A stretch of DNA of 64,000 nucleotides from the NCBI GenBank assembly GCA_017410325.1, contig JAFQRA010000011.1, forward strand, positions 25,574 to 89,573. The letters run 5' to 3'. This stretch comes from Clostridia bacterium. GTDB taxonomy: Bacteria; Bacillota; Clostridia; Oscillospirales; Acutalibacteraceae. Shown here piece after piece: positions 1 through 8,160 of the stretch. A model generated the notes under the pieces. It made no database searches. It saw nothing but the letters and a program-made list of their open reading frames with translations, and was not told where the DNA came from. The position numbers and the translations under genes are program-made. The number at the start of each line of letters is the position of its first letter. The stretch's first letter is position 1.

Positions 1-549
1 ATTTCTGGCACAGCCATTGCCGTGGGCGTGCTGACGGTAAAGCTCGCAGGCAATGTAAATATAGATGTCGGCAGTTATATGTTCGGCAGTATTGTTGCCG
101 TAAACAAAAGCGACGTAACTGTTAGCATAATACTTTCCGCCGTTGTAATACTGATGTATGCACTGATGTACAAAACCGTTTTCGGCGTAACCTTTGACGA
201 GAGCTTTGCAAGAGCGACGGGCACGAAGGTTTCGTTTTACAACACGGTTATAGCTCTGCTTACTGCGGTTACTATTGTAGTGGGTATGCGCCTGATGGGT
301 GCAATTCTCATTTCCTCGCTTCTCATTTTTCCGTCACTTACGGCAATGCGCTTTTTCCGCTCGTTCAGGGGCGTTGTGCTCTGCTCGGCGGCGGTGTCTA
401 CGCTCGGCTTTTTCCTCGGCTTCGTTGCGGCTTACAGCTTCGATTTGCCGACGGGTGCCAGCGTAGTTGCCGTTAATGCAATTATGTTCGTGCTGTTCAG
501 CATTGCAGGAAAAATCAAGCAAAGGTTATCTAAAAAGAATTGTTGTTGA
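1..549 (+). CDS. Metal ABC transporter permease, 3' part (ZnuB/MntB type)
   Basis: Frame 1 is open from the first base, so the gene begins outside the window; about 182 C-terminal residues are visible. The chain is almost entirely hydrophobic, with repeated membrane helices, and includes the stretch VVGMRLMGAILISSLLIFPS, which matches the conserved helix of the family 3 (ZnuB/MntB/FimA-type) divalent-metal permeases. Such permeases form the membrane channel of an ABC importer for zinc or manganese together with an ATPase and a substrate-binding lipoprotein, which presumably lie upstream. Which metal is carried cannot be read from this fragment. It ends with a basic cytoplasmic tail (KIKQRLSKK). 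Confidence 0.85.
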   Translation: MSGTAIAVGVLTVKLAGNVNIDVGSYMFGSIVAVNKSDVTVSIILSAVVILMYALMYKTVFGVTFDESFARATGTKVSFYNTVIALLTAVTIVVGMRLMGAILISSLLIFPSLTAMRFFRSFRGVVLCSAAVSTLGFFLGFVAAYSFDLPTGASVVAVNAIMFVLFSIAGKIKQRLSKKNCC

Positions 550-559
550 GGATAATAAT

Positions 560-907
560 ATGGATTTGCAAGCCGTACTCCAGCAATATATTGAAGCCTG
601 CCATATCTACGGAAGCGGCTTAGAGCATGGAGAAGATCATAAACTTGTCAACAAAGCTTACTCTGTTATAATTAAAAATATTGGTATACTAATGTCCAGC
701 GAAGAAGGCATAGACCTTGCAAAGGCACAGCTTTATAACGAGGACGTTTATGTTGCTGCTATGACTGCCTCCCTGCTAATTTTTGATTATAAAAGAGAGT
801 GTAAAAAAGTACTTAAATCCGTTATAAAAAACAAGGGTGTATTTGCCTTTTCAATGGAGTTCTTCTATAAAGAATGGAAAAAAGGCAATATGAAAAAGAT
901 GTATTAA
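560..907 (+). CDS. DUF2019-like small protein
   Basis: A 115-residue acidic-to-neutral soluble protein starting at ATG 560, 10 bases after the permease stop, with GAGGATAA as ribosome site; an upstream in-frame start at 467 would overlap the permease and is less likely. The layout, with an N-terminal helix (MDLQAVLQQYIEAC), a central block on consecutive events (YNEDVYVAAMTASLLIFDYK) and a C-terminal FSMEFFYKEWKKGN, resembles DUF2019/HEAT-like small proteins, which often occur as single genes or near polymorphic-toxin immunity genes. No catalytic motif is visible. Function unknown; the family call is by pattern only. Confidence 0.6.
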   Translation: MDLQAVLQQYIEACHIYGSGLEHGEDHKLVNKAYSVIIKNIGILMSSEEGIDLAKAQLYNEDVYVAAMTASLLIFDYKRECKKVLKSVIKNKGVFAFSMEFFYKEWKKGNMKKMY

Positions 908-913
908 TATTAA

Positions 914-1056
914 TCAATCCTCCGTCACGGCTTATGCCGTGCCACCTCCTTTCAAAAGGAGGTAAAGCCCCACTCAACAGCGTTGTAAATTGCTTTGTCA
1001 ATAGCTCCTTTTTAAAGGAGCTGTCGAAATCGCAAGCGATTTCGACTGAGGATTGA
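914..1056. repeat. 143-bp MITE-like element with TCAATCCTC inverted ends
   Basis: The gap between two genes is filled by an element with terminal inverted repeats TCAATCCTC / GAGGATTGA. Inside are further hairpins: CACGGC/GCCGTG, ACCTCCTTT/AAAGGAGGT, AGCTCCTTT/AAAGGAGCT and CGAAATCGC/GCGATTTCG. No coding potential. A one-ended relative sits at 18321-18380. Confidence 0.7.
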
Positions 1057-1084
1057 ATAAAACATATAACTATAGGTATTGTAA

Positions 1085-1555
1085 ATGAAAAACAAACTGA
1101 CATTCAGAAAATTAAAAATCGAAGAGCTCGGCATACTTACTGAACTGTTCAACTATAAGAATATTGATGAAATGATTGAAGAAAACACCGAAAACATTTT
1201 AAACGAAGTTCGTGATATTTTTGTTCTGTTTTATGAAGATAAATTAATCGGTGAACTACACATTTCTTACGAAAACGAAAACCACTTATTCGCTCAAAAG
1301 GGCAAAAGAGCCTATCTCTTTGCCTACAGAATACACAAGGATTTTCAAGGACAGGGATTCGGCAAAATGCTTTTGGAAAGCACTTTGAAAGAACTTGAAA
1401 AGCAAGGCTATTATGAATTTACCGTAGGCGTTGAAGATGACAATATCCGTGCAAGATATATTTATGAAAAGTACGGATTTGATACGGTTATTTCACGACA
1501 GAAAGAAAGCTATCAAGGCGACAGTTATGAATATGATTTGTTGTTAAAATATTAA
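1085..1555 (+). CDS. GNAT family N-acetyltransferase
   Basis: A 156-residue protein with the GNAT fold. The acetyl-CoA pyrophosphate loop is seen as FQGQGFGKMLLES near residue 100, followed by the typical EKQGYYEFTVGVEDDNIRARYIYEKYGF-like C-terminal motif (strand, helix, then the Y.KYGF hairpin). These enzymes move an acetyl group from acetyl-CoA to an amine; the acceptor cannot be predicted. It stands alone after the repeat at 914-1056 and has lower G+C than the downstream hydrogenase module. ATG at 1085 follows a weak ribosome site. Confidence 0.85.
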   Translation: MKNKLTFRKLKIEELGILTELFNYKNIDEMIEENTENILNEVRDIFVLFYEDKLIGELHISYENENHLFAQKGKRAYLFAYRIHKDFQGQGFGKMLLESTLKELEKQGYYEFTVGVEDDNIRARYIYEKYGFDTVISRQKESYQGDSYEYDLLLKY

Positions 1556-1578
1556 CTCACACGAAAGGAAAGAAAAAT

Positions 1579-1935
1579 ATGAAGGTTTCCGAAATTATGA
1601 AAGTGCTTGATGCCGAGCTGGTTTACGGCGAGGAGTTTCTCGACAGAGAGGTTCATTCCGCCTGCGGCAGCGATATGATGAGCGACGTGCTGGCTTACGT
1701 CAAGGAGCAGGCAGTACTGCTGACGGGTCTTGTTAATCCGCAGGTTGTACGCACGGCTGAAATGATGGATATGAAGTGCATCGTTTTTGTCCGCGGCAAA
1801 AGCCCCGACCTTGGTATGATTGAGCTGGCTGAGGAAAACGGAATTCCCCTGCTCAAAACCAAGCGTGAAATGTTCACCTCCTGCGGTATTCTTTACGAAA
1901 ACGGTCTGCGCGGCGGCGCACACAGACCCGAATAA
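1579..1935 (+). CDS. DRTGG-domain protein (first copy)
   Basis: A 118-residue soluble protein that starts at ATG 1579 after GAAAGGAAAG. It has the compact DRTGG-type sensory fold: strand-helix pattern with a Gly/Asp-rich region around HSACGSDMMSDVLAYV and a C-terminal strand ITEENGIPLL-like segment (LAEENGIPLLKTK). It is the first of five co-directional genes in which a second, distinct DRTGG protein (3870-4208) also occurs. In Clostridia this domain is found next to [FeFe]-hydrogenase-like genes, where a ligand-sensing or regulatory role is assumed but not proven. No catalytic residues are recognised. Confidence 0.75.
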   Translation: MKVSEIMKVLDAELVYGEEFLDREVHSACGSDMMSDVLAYVKEQAVLLTGLVNPQVVRTAEMMDMKCIVFVRGKSPDLGMIELAEENGIPLLKTKREMFTSCGILYENGLRGGAHRPE

Positions 1936-1950
1936 GGGAGGGCAGACGGT

Positions 1951-2376
1951 ATGAGTGAAGCTATAAAGTTGCATTACGATGTTGACGGCAGGGACTTCAC
2001 ACGTGCAGGTGAGGCTTCCGGCAAAATCAAAAAAACGCTTAAGGATATAGGCTTTCCGCCCGAAATTATCCGCAACACGGCAATTGCCGTTTACGAGGCG
2101 GAAATCAACCTTGTAATTCACGCAGGCGGCGGCGAAATTGACGTTGAAATCGCCCCCGACTACGTTGAGGTTATTCTCACCGACCACGGCCCGGGCATTG
2201 AAAACGTTGAGCTTGCAATGCAGGAGGGCTACTCCACCGCCCCCGACCAGGTGCGTGCGCTGGGCTTCGGCGCAGGTATGGGCCTGCCCAACATTAAAAA
2301 ATATACAGATGAAATGAAAATTGATACCGTCCTTGGCGAAGGCACGGTAATGACGCTTAAAATTTATGTTAAGTAG
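1951..2376 (+). CDS. Anti-sigma-factor-type ATP-binding protein (HATPase_c)
   Basis: A 141-residue GHKL-fold ATPase of the RsbW/SpoIIAB type. The N box is visible as NTAIAVYEAEINLVIHA, the G1 box as DHGPGIENVELA and the G2 box as GFGAGMGLPNIKKY. Proteins of this class bind or phosphorylate anti-anti-sigma partners, or act as stand-alone kinase domains; there is no phospho-acceptor histidine domain here. It begins 15 bases after the DRTGG gene with GGGAGGG as ribosome site. Its stop codon TAG forms part of the first repeat of the 2373-2557 cluster. It probably relays a redox or hydrogen signal from the neighbouring hydrogenase-like protein; that is inference from context. Confidence 0.8.
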   Translation: MSEAIKLHYDVDGRDFTRAGEASGKIKKTLKDIGFPPEIIRNTAIAVYEAEINLVIHAGGGEIDVEIAPDYVEVILTDHGPGIENVELAMQEGYSTAPDQVRALGFGAGMGLPNIKKYTDEMKIDTVLGEGTVMTLKIYVK

Positions 2377-2557
2377 GGAGCGACGCCCCCGTCGCTCCGT
2401 TATGAAATATTATATCAAATTTACGGTGAGATGTAGGGAACGCTCTTGAGCGTTCCGTTAAGCTACATCAGACCTCGCGGAACGGTCAAGACCGTTCCCT
2501 GCGCTATCATTTTAAATTGATATATCGTAACACGGACGACCAAAGGTCGCCCCTACC
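2373..2557. repeat. Cluster of four GTAGGG-type palindromic repeats inside an operon
   Basis: Four short inverted repeats lie side by side: around 2373-2401 (GGAGCGAC/GTCGCTCC), 2433-2460 (GGAACGCTC/GAGCGTTCC), 2475-2503 (GGAACGGTC/GACCGTTCC) and 2533-2556 (GGACGACC/GGTCGCCC, ending CCCCTAC). They separate two genes of the hydrogenase module. Relatives occur at 10939, 20228, 51998, 52296 and 54540. Confidence 0.7.
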
Positions 2558-2574
2558 GAATTTTGGAGGCAAAA

Positions 2575-3873
2575 ATGTCAGATTTCTACCATTCCGTGCG
2601 GTTGGACTCGGAAAAATGCCGTGGCTGTACAAACTGCATCAAGCGTTGTCCCACGGGCGCAATCCGAGTGCGTGAAGGTAAGGCGCATATAATCAAAGAA
2701 CGTTGTATTGACTGCGGCGAATGTATCCGTGTGTGCCCGTACCACGCAAAATCAGCCGAATACGATTCACTTGAAGAAATACATAAATTCAAATACAAGG
2801 TTGCCGTGCCTGCGCCTGCGCTTTACGGCCAGTTCAACAACCTTGACGACGTGGACTACGTGCTGACCGCGCTTAAAAAGCTCGGCTTTGACGACGTTGT
2901 TGAAGTTGCAAAGGCGGCAGAGCTTGTAAGCGATGCCACGAGGAAGCTTTTTGAGCAGGGTATACTCAGAAAGCCGGTAATTTCTTCCGCCTGCCCTGCG
3001 GTAGTAAGGCTGATAAGGGTAAATTACCCCAACCTTATCGAACACGTTGTACCGCTGACCTCACCTATGGAGGTTGCAGGAGGAATAGCAAGAGAAAAGG
3101 CAAGGAAGGAAACGGGCTTAAGCGATGAGGATATCGGCGTGTTTTTCATTTCGCCGTGCCCTGCTAAAATCACGGCGCTCAAATCCCCCGTATGCCTTGA
3201 AAAATCCAACCTCAACGGCGCAATCGCAATCAAGGACATCTACCCTGCCCTTGTGCACGAGATGAACCACCTGACCGAAACACAGCCCATAAAGGATTCG
3301 GGCGTTATCGGTGTCGGCTGGGCTACGGGCGGCGGCGAGGCAAATTCACTGCTCAAGGACAACTGCCTTGCGGCAGACGGAATTGACAACGTAATAAACA
3401 TTCTCAACGAGCTTGAGGACGAAAAGCTGCCCGATATTGATTTTATCGAGCTCAACGCCTGTACGGGCGGCTGTGTCGGCGGTGCGCTGACCTATGAAAA
3501 TCCCTACGTTGCAAAGGCGAGAATAAAGCGCCTGCGCAAGTACCTGCCCGTTTCCTGCAACCGCCTTGACACCGTTGACGTGCCCGACAATATGTTCTGG
3601 CACAAGACACTTGTTGCAACTGACGTTATGAAGCTTGCGGACACCGTGCCCGAGGCGATGAGAAAAATGGCAGAAAAGCGTGAAATTCTCGACAAGCTTC
3701 CCGGCCTGGACTGCGGTACCTGCGGTGCACCCTCGTGTGCGGCGCTTGCAGACGATATCGTACGCGGCTTCGCCTCGGAAAAGGACTGCGTCTTTATGCT
3801 GCGTGACCAGCTCAGCGGAATTGACCGTGAGCTTATTCCTGCTCCCTACAGAGCAAAAGAAAAGGACGAATGA
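2575..3873 (+). CDS. [FeFe]-hydrogenase-like iron-sulfur protein, non-catalytic/sensory type
   Basis: A 432-residue protein. ATG 2575 is chosen because GGAGG lies 5 bases upstream at 2566-2569; the frame opens 12 bases earlier at a TTG. Residues 15-25 and 44-54 are two 4Fe-4S ferredoxin motifs (CRGCTNCIKRCP, CIDCGECIRVCP). The hydrogenase large-subunit domain follows, with altered H-cluster loops: SSACPAVV for L1, FISPCPAKI for L2 and ELNACTGGCVGGA for L3. The end has an extra Fe-S motif CGTCGAPSC with a later DC (Fe-S_4 type). Altered loops and a two-domain core without accessory diaphorase genes point to the putatively sensory group C/D enzymes rather than an H2-producing one. No PAS domain is seen. 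It overlaps the next gene by ATGA. Confidence 0.85.
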   Translation: MSDFYHSVRLDSEKCRGCTNCIKRCPTGAIRVREGKAHIIKERCIDCGECIRVCPYHAKSAEYDSLEEIHKFKYKVAVPAPALYGQFNNLDDVDYVLTALKKLGFDDVVEVAKAAELVSDATRKLFEQGILRKPVISSACPAVVRLIRVNYPNLIEHVVPLTSPMEVAGGIAREKARKETGLSDEDIGVFFISPCPAKITALKSPVCLEKSNLNGAIAIKDIYPALVHEMNHLTETQPIKDSGVIGVGWATGGGEANSLLKDNCLAADGIDNVINILNELEDEKLPDIDFIELNACTGGCVGGALTYENPYVAKARIKRLRKYLPVSCNRLDTVDVPDNMFWHKTLVATDVMKLADTVPEAMRKMAEKREILDKLPGLDCGTCGAPSCAALADDIVRGFASEKDCVFMLRDQLSGIDRELIPAPYRAKEKDE

Positions 3874-4208
3874 TTATGACAGTAAAAACACTTATAGAAG
3901 AATTTTCGCTTGAGGTTCTCTGCGGCGCTGAGCTGGCAGAGGAAAAGCAAATCACGGGCGGCTACTGCGGCGACCTTCTGAGCTGGGTTATGTCCAAGGC
4001 CAAAGAGGGCGACTGCTGGCTGACCGTTATGGGTAACGTAAACTCCGTCGGCGTTGCCGTACTTGCCGATGTTGCCTGCATACTGCTCACCGAAAACGCC
4101 GTGTTTGACGATGATGCCCTCACCCGCGCAAAGCAGAACGGCGTAATTGTTCTCCGCTCGGCAGAAAGCGCATTTGACCTGGGCGCAAGGATAGCAAAGC
4201 TGATATGA
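3870..4208 (+). CDS. DRTGG-domain protein (second copy)
   Basis: A 112-residue protein whose start ATG 3870 overlaps the hydrogenase stop (ATGA); an alternative start at 3876 (MTVKTL) is also possible. It has the same order of elements as the first DRTGG protein: an N-terminal helix, a CGDLLSWVMSKAKEGDCWLT segment, then a VADVACILLTENAVFDDD strand-helix and a final strand before a basic tail. Translational coupling on both sides implies it acts in stoichiometric association with the hydrogenase-like protein and the PHP protein. Ligand unknown. Confidence 0.75.
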   Translation: MIMTVKTLIEEFSLEVLCGAELAEEKQITGGYCGDLLSWVMSKAKEGDCWLTVMGNVNSVGVAVLADVACILLTENAVFDDDALTRAKQNGVIVLRSAESAFDLGARIAKLI

Positions 4209-4915
4209 GCCTGTTTTACGATTTTCACATTCACTCCTGCCTCTCACCCTGCGCCGAGGAGGATATGACACCGTACAACCTCGTCAACCTTTCGGCAATT
4301 ATGGGTATGCAGGCCATAGCCCTCACCGACCACAACTCCTGCCAGAACTGCGGTGCGGCTATGCGGGCAGGCGAGCAGGCAGGAATAACCGTAATTCCCG
4401 GTATGGAGCTTTGTACCTGCGAGGAAGTACACATCGTGTGCCTTTTTGAAGAATTGAAAGCGGCAGAGGAGTTTTCCGATTTTGTTCTGCGTGGCGCTCC
4501 GCAGATTAAGAACAAGCCCGAAATTTTCGGCACGCAGTTAATAATGGACGAAACCGACAAGGTGCTCGGCGAGCAGGAATTATTGCTGACCATGGCGAGC
4601 AGTATTTCGATTGACAGCGTTGAAAAACTTGTTGACGGCTACGGCGGAGTGTGCTATCCTGCACATATAGACCGAAGCAGCTACAGCGTTATTTCCAACC
4701 TCGGTATGATAACCCCCGAAATGGGCTTTGAGGTTGCCGAGGTTTCGCCTATGGGCGACGTACACGCCCTGAAAGAGAAATTTCCCGTGTTGAACGATAT
4801 GAAAATTCTCACCTCGTCCGATGCTCACAGACTTGAAAGCCTGCGTCCGGCCGAGTTGAGCCTTCACACGGAAAACAACATAAAAAGCATTATCAAGCAT
4901 TTAAAAAACAGATAA
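4205..4915 (+). CDS. PHP-domain phosphoesterase-like protein
   Basis: A 236-residue PHP-superfamily protein overlapping the previous stop by ATGA. Metal-binding motifs are clear: DFHIHSCLSPC near the start, ALTDHNSCQN around residue 40, and a late SSDAHRLESL. PHP proteins are usually metal-dependent phosphoesterases. In this module the domain probably processes a small phosphorylated or nucleotide signal, in keeping with a sensory hydrogenase; the substrate cannot be named. It is the last gene of the tightly coupled part of the module and is followed 16 bases later by a lipoprotein gene. Confidence 0.85.
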   Translation: MSLFYDFHIHSCLSPCAEEDMTPYNLVNLSAIMGMQAIALTDHNSCQNCGAAMRAGEQAGITVIPGMELCTCEEVHIVCLFEELKAAEEFSDFVLRGAPQIKNKPEIFGTQLIMDETDKVLGEQELLLTMASSISIDSVEKLVDGYGGVCYPAHIDRSSYSVISNLGMITPEMGFEVAEVSPMGDVHALKEKFPVLNDMKILTSSDAHRLESLRPAELSLHTENNIKSIIKHLKNR

Positions 4916-4931
4916 GAAAGGAAAGAGAAAA

Positions 4932-5837
4932 ATGAAAAAAGGACTTTGTATTCTGCTTGTTTTTGCCGTAATTTTCTGCCTTGCGGCCTGCGGCAAAAAC
5001 GGAAACAAGGGCGAAATTTACACTCCGCCCCAAACAGAGGTTATAACCTTTGAGGACGGCGAAAGCGCCGTTTACGAGGTTATTACGGATGCCGAGGGTG
5101 AGCCCGTAACAGATGATGAGGGTCAGACCGAGCTTGTGCCATACGACCCGCCCGTAACTGAGGACGGCGGCTACATTGTAACAACCCCCGAAGGCGAAAC
5201 AATCAAACAGTCACAAACAACGGTTGCACAGAGTGTAGAGGTTGACCGTGATTTTATTGACCTGACCACCGCACCCGCCGCAAACGAAACAACAAAAAGC
5301 GGTGAAACAACAAACAAAGAAGAAACAACCACCAAGCCTGCCGATACCACAACCGCAAACGGCGGTGCACTCCAGACCCCCAACACCGACAAGGAGCCCA
5401 CAACGCTCAAGGAAATTCCCGAAGGCGAAACCTACGCTCTCAACGGTACACTTTCAAAGGAAGATGCACATAAGCTTGCAGGCATACTCAACATCTCCAA
5501 CCCCTTTGATGCGGCACTCGCCACAGGCGATTTTTACCTTGCGGAGGAAAAGCTTCCCGACTACCTCAGAAGCATTGAAAATGCAGTCAAGAGCATAAAA
5601 GCCGACAAAAAGCTGTACGAATACGTCGGCAATAAAAACCTGCAGCTGTGGTATGACTATATGGTCGAAGCCGCTGACAGATACGCCGTATTTATGGGTA
5701 TTGTAAGAGGTACGGAAGGCGAAAAGCCCGGAAAGGCTTTCTATGCAACCTACGAGGATTTCCAGAATTATTACCGCTACTCACTTCAGGTTTATTACCA
5801 TATGCTAAACGGTGCGGAAAGAATAATGTATTCGTAA
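4932..5837 (+). CDS. Thr-rich lipoprotein of unknown function
   Basis: A 301-residue exported lipoprotein. The signal peptide ends in a lipobox FCLAACGK (Cys about residue 22). Residues 30-100 are acidic repeats on VYEV/PEGE themes, 100-155 are a Thr/Pro-rich linker (TTTKPADTTT type), and 160-301 form a folded helical domain without known motifs. The Thr-rich linker indicates a spacer that lifts the domain through the wall. It is 16 bases after the PHP gene with GAAAGGAAAG as ribosome site and may be read through from that operon. The terminator at 5857-5896 ends it. Confidence 0.75.
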   Translation: MKKGLCILLVFAVIFCLAACGKNGNKGEIYTPPQTEVITFEDGESAVYEVITDAEGEPVTDDEGQTELVPYDPPVTEDGGYIVTTPEGETIKQSQTTVAQSVEVDRDFIDLTTAPAANETTKSGETTNKEETTTKPADTTTANGGALQTPNTDKEPTTLKEIPEGETYALNGTLSKEDAHKLAGILNISNPFDAALATGDFYLAEEKLPDYLRSIENAVKSIKADKKLYEYVGNKNLQLWYDYMVEAADRYAVFMGIVRGTEGEKPGKAFYATYEDFQNYYRYSLQVYYHMLNGAERIMYS

Positions 5838-5856
5838 TGTAATTTTAAACTTCACT

Positions 5857-5896
5857 AAAAAAACTCTCCCGTGAGATAATCACAGGAGAGTTTTTT
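5857..5896. terminator. Bidirectional terminator between lipoprotein and iron operon
   Basis: AAAAAACTCTCC pairs with GGAGAGTTTTTT with an inner GTGA/TCAC pairing, flanked by A and T runs, so it can serve both the + lipoprotein gene and the opposing iron operon. Confidence 0.85.
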
Positions 5897-5922
5897 GATG
5901 TATGTACGTTATAGGAGGAAAA

Positions 5923-6096
5923 TTATTCGTTTTCAGCGTGACCGCAGCCACAGCTGCAGCAGGAACAATTACCGCCGCAGGAGCCCGAATCGGGACAGCC
6001 TATGCACTTTTTGCCGCTTTTCTTGGCTTTGTAAACATAGGCACCCGCAAGGGCAACAATCAACAACACAACTGCAATAATAATAAAGTTTTCCAT
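5923..6096 (-). CDS. FeoB-associated Cys-rich membrane peptide
   Basis: A 57-residue peptide immediately downstream of feoB (27 bases). One N-terminal membrane helix (FIIIAVVLLIVALAGAYVYK) is followed by a basic turn and a Cys-rich tail with CIGCPDSGSCGG and then CSCCSCGCGH. This is the architecture of the FeoB-associated Cys-rich membrane protein family, which accompanies FeoB in many Firmicutes and is thought to help ferrous-iron handling, possibly in place of FeoC. The Shine-Dalgarno site AAAGGGG lies just upstream. Confidence 0.9.
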   Translation of the reverse strand: MENFIIIAVVLLIVALAGAYVYKAKKSGKKCIGCPDSGSCGGNCSCCSCGCGHAENE

Positions 6097-6123
6097 TCGG
6101 ACACCCCTTTCTTTTATTTGCCG

Positions 6124-8139
6124 TTACTTCTTTGCCGCCGCTTTCCTTTTCGCTTTTTCTTCCTTTTCTTTTCTAGCCTGCTTATCTGCCTTAATGCTGA
6201 GCGCAACGAGAATTGTCACGAATACCGCAACGGCTGCAAGGCCGGGAACGAAACCCTTGCCGACAGTGCCTACCGTGATAAGCGTACCGAGCTGATATAC
6301 GAGGAAACCGACGGTGAAGCCCGTACCGAGCTGAAGACCGATGCCCGCCAAAAGCCATTTTGCGCTTTTGAGCTCGCTGTTCATTGCGCCGATAGCCGCA
6401 AAGCAGGGCGGCGAGTAAAGGTTGAACATAAGATATGCAAGGGCGGCGGCCTTTGTAATTGCCATAACGCCTGCTACCTCGCTGCCCGTACCCTCAAGCA
6501 TTGAAAGCTCCTCGGTATCAATAAGGTTTTCAAGGCCGACAAAGCACACGGCAAGCGTGCCGACGACGTTTTCCTTTGCGATAAAGCCCGTAACCGCTGC
6601 CGCGGCAAGCTGCCACGAGAGCACGCCGACAACCGGCACGAGAATATAGGCAAACGGGACTGCGATTGAAGCAAGTATTGAAGCATCAGCCGTTTCGGCA
6701 GGTTCAAATTTCCACGTAAAGCTCTGCATAATCTGAACAGCCGTGTTGCAAAGCAGGATAATCGTAGCCGCCTTTACTATGTAAGCCCAGCCGCGGCTGC
6801 ACATAGCCTTGACCGCTCTCCAAAGGCTGGGTGCCTTGTACTCGGGCAGCTCCATAATAAAGAAAGATTTTCTTGCGCCTGCACCCGTAATTTTATTTAT
6901 AATCAGTGCACCGAAGAAGATTATGGCTATGCCGACGAAATACATCAGCGGCCCTACCCACGAAGCGTCCTCAAAAAATGCGCCTGCAAAAAGGGCAATA
7001 ACGGGGAGCTTTGCACCGCAGGGCATAAAGGGCGCAAGCAAAGCAGTTGCTCTGCGTTCACGCTCGTTGCGGATTGTGCGGCAGGCCATAACGCCGGGAA
7101 TTGCACAGCCCGTACCGATAACGAAGGGAATAACGGATTTTCCGCTCAGGCCAACTCTTTTGAATATCGGGTCAAGCACAACGGAAACACGTGCCATATA
7201 TCCGCAATCCTCAAGCAAGGCAATGAGAAAGTACATAACCATAACGAGCGGAAGAAAGCCGATAACGGCAATCACGCCGCCGATTACACCGTCAACAAGC
7301 AGGGCGTAAAGAAGCGGATTTGCGTTTGCAAGCAGACCGCCTACCCATTCCTGCCCCTTTTCGAGCAGGGCAACGAGTGCGTCCGCAATCCAGACACCGG
7401 GGCCAGCCTGCGAAATCCAGAAAACGAGGAACATTACAACGGCAAAAATCGGAATACCGAGGATTTTGTTGGTAAGCACGGCATCTATTTTATCGTGAAT
7501 ATTTTTTTCTCGGGTGAATACCTTGCGCTTTTCAACTGCTTTTACGACGCCGTTTACAAACTCAAAACGCTTTCTGTCCGCCGCCTTGACGGAAGCTTTA
7601 TCGTTCAGGTTTACAAAAGCGTTGGTGTAGGGTGCCTTCTGACCCCTGCCGATAAGGCTGACAGCGGCCTCAACAACCTTGTCAAGTCCCTCGCCCGTTG
7701 TGGAAACGGTCATAATAACGGGACAGCCGAGCTTTTGCGAAAGAGCAGCGGCGTCTATATCGGTTTCCTTCTTTTTATTGATATCCGTCTTGTTGAGCGC
7801 AACAACCACGGGGATATTGAGCTCAAGCAGCTGAGTTGTGAAGAAGAGGCTTCTGCTCAGATTCGTTGCATCGACAATATTAATAATCGCATCGGGCTTT
7901 TCGTTTCTGACGTAGTCGCTCGTAACGCTCTCCTCCGAGGTGAAGGGTGACATTGAATAAGCACCCGGAAGGTCAACGGCTATAAGCTCTGCACCGCTGT
8001 AAATGCTTTTTTTAACTGAGTGCTCCTTCTTGTCAACGGTAACACCCGCCCAGTTGCCGACCTTTTCGCTTTTGCCGGTAAGGGCGTTATACATAGTGGT
8101 TTTACCGCTGTTGGGGTTTCCCGCTAAAGCAATTCGCAT
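6124..8139 (-). CDS. feoB: Ferrous iron transport protein B
   Basis: A 671-residue FeoB. The N-terminal G domain shows G1 GNPNSGKT (residues 7-14), G2 in the GVTVD segment, G3 DLPGAYS and G4 NKTD. A helical spacer domain follows to about residue 215, then two nucleoside-recognition (Gate) blocks with the FeoB signatures GTGCAIPGVMACRTI and PFMPCGAKLPV, about eight to ten membrane helices, and a Lys-rich cytoplasmic tail. It imports Fe(II) across the membrane. It is transcribed with or after feoA from the opposite strand, with the Cys-rich peptide behind it. A GAGGAGGAAG ribosome site precedes ATG 8139. Confidence 0.97.
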   Translation of the reverse strand: MRIALAGNPNSGKTTMYNALTGKSEKVGNWAGVTVDKKEHSVKKSIYSGAELIAVDLPGAYSMSPFTSEESVTSDYVRNEKPDAIINIVDATNLSRSLFFTTQLLELNIPVVVALNKTDINKKKETDIDAAALSQKLGCPVIMTVSTTGEGLDKVVEAAVSLIGRGQKAPYTNAFVNLNDKASVKAADRKRFEFVNGVVKAVEKRKVFTREKNIHDKIDAVLTNKILGIPIFAVVMFLVFWISQAGPGVWIADALVALLEKGQEWVGGLLANANPLLYALLVDGVIGGVIAVIGFLPLVMVMYFLIALLEDCGYMARVSVVLDPIFKRVGLSGKSVIPFVIGTGCAIPGVMACRTIRNERERRATALLAPFMPCGAKLPVIALFAGAFFEDASWVGPLMYFVGIAIIFFGALIINKITGAGARKSFFIMELPEYKAPSLWRAVKAMCSRGWAYIVKAATIILLCNTAVQIMQSFTWKFEPAETADASILASIAVPFAYILVPVVGVLSWQLAAAAVTGFIAKENVVGTLAVCFVGLENLIDTEELSMLEGTGSEVAGVMAITKAAALAYLMFNLYSPPCFAAIGAMNSELKSAKWLLAGIGLQLGTGFTVGFLVYQLGTLITVGTVGKGFVPGLAAVAVFVTILVALSIKADKQARKEKEEKAKRKAAAKK

Positions 8140-8160
8140 TTCTGCTTCCTCCTCGTTTAT

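Noticed and set aside
1552-2187. 211-codon minus-strand frame across DRTGG and ATPase genes
   Set aside because: Spans two real genes on the other strand and their ribosome sites; no own signals.
5902-6504. 200-codon plus-strand frame across the Cys-rich peptide and feoB end
   Set aside because: The opposite strand holds an obvious FeoB-associated peptide and FeoB tail; the plus product is low-complexity.
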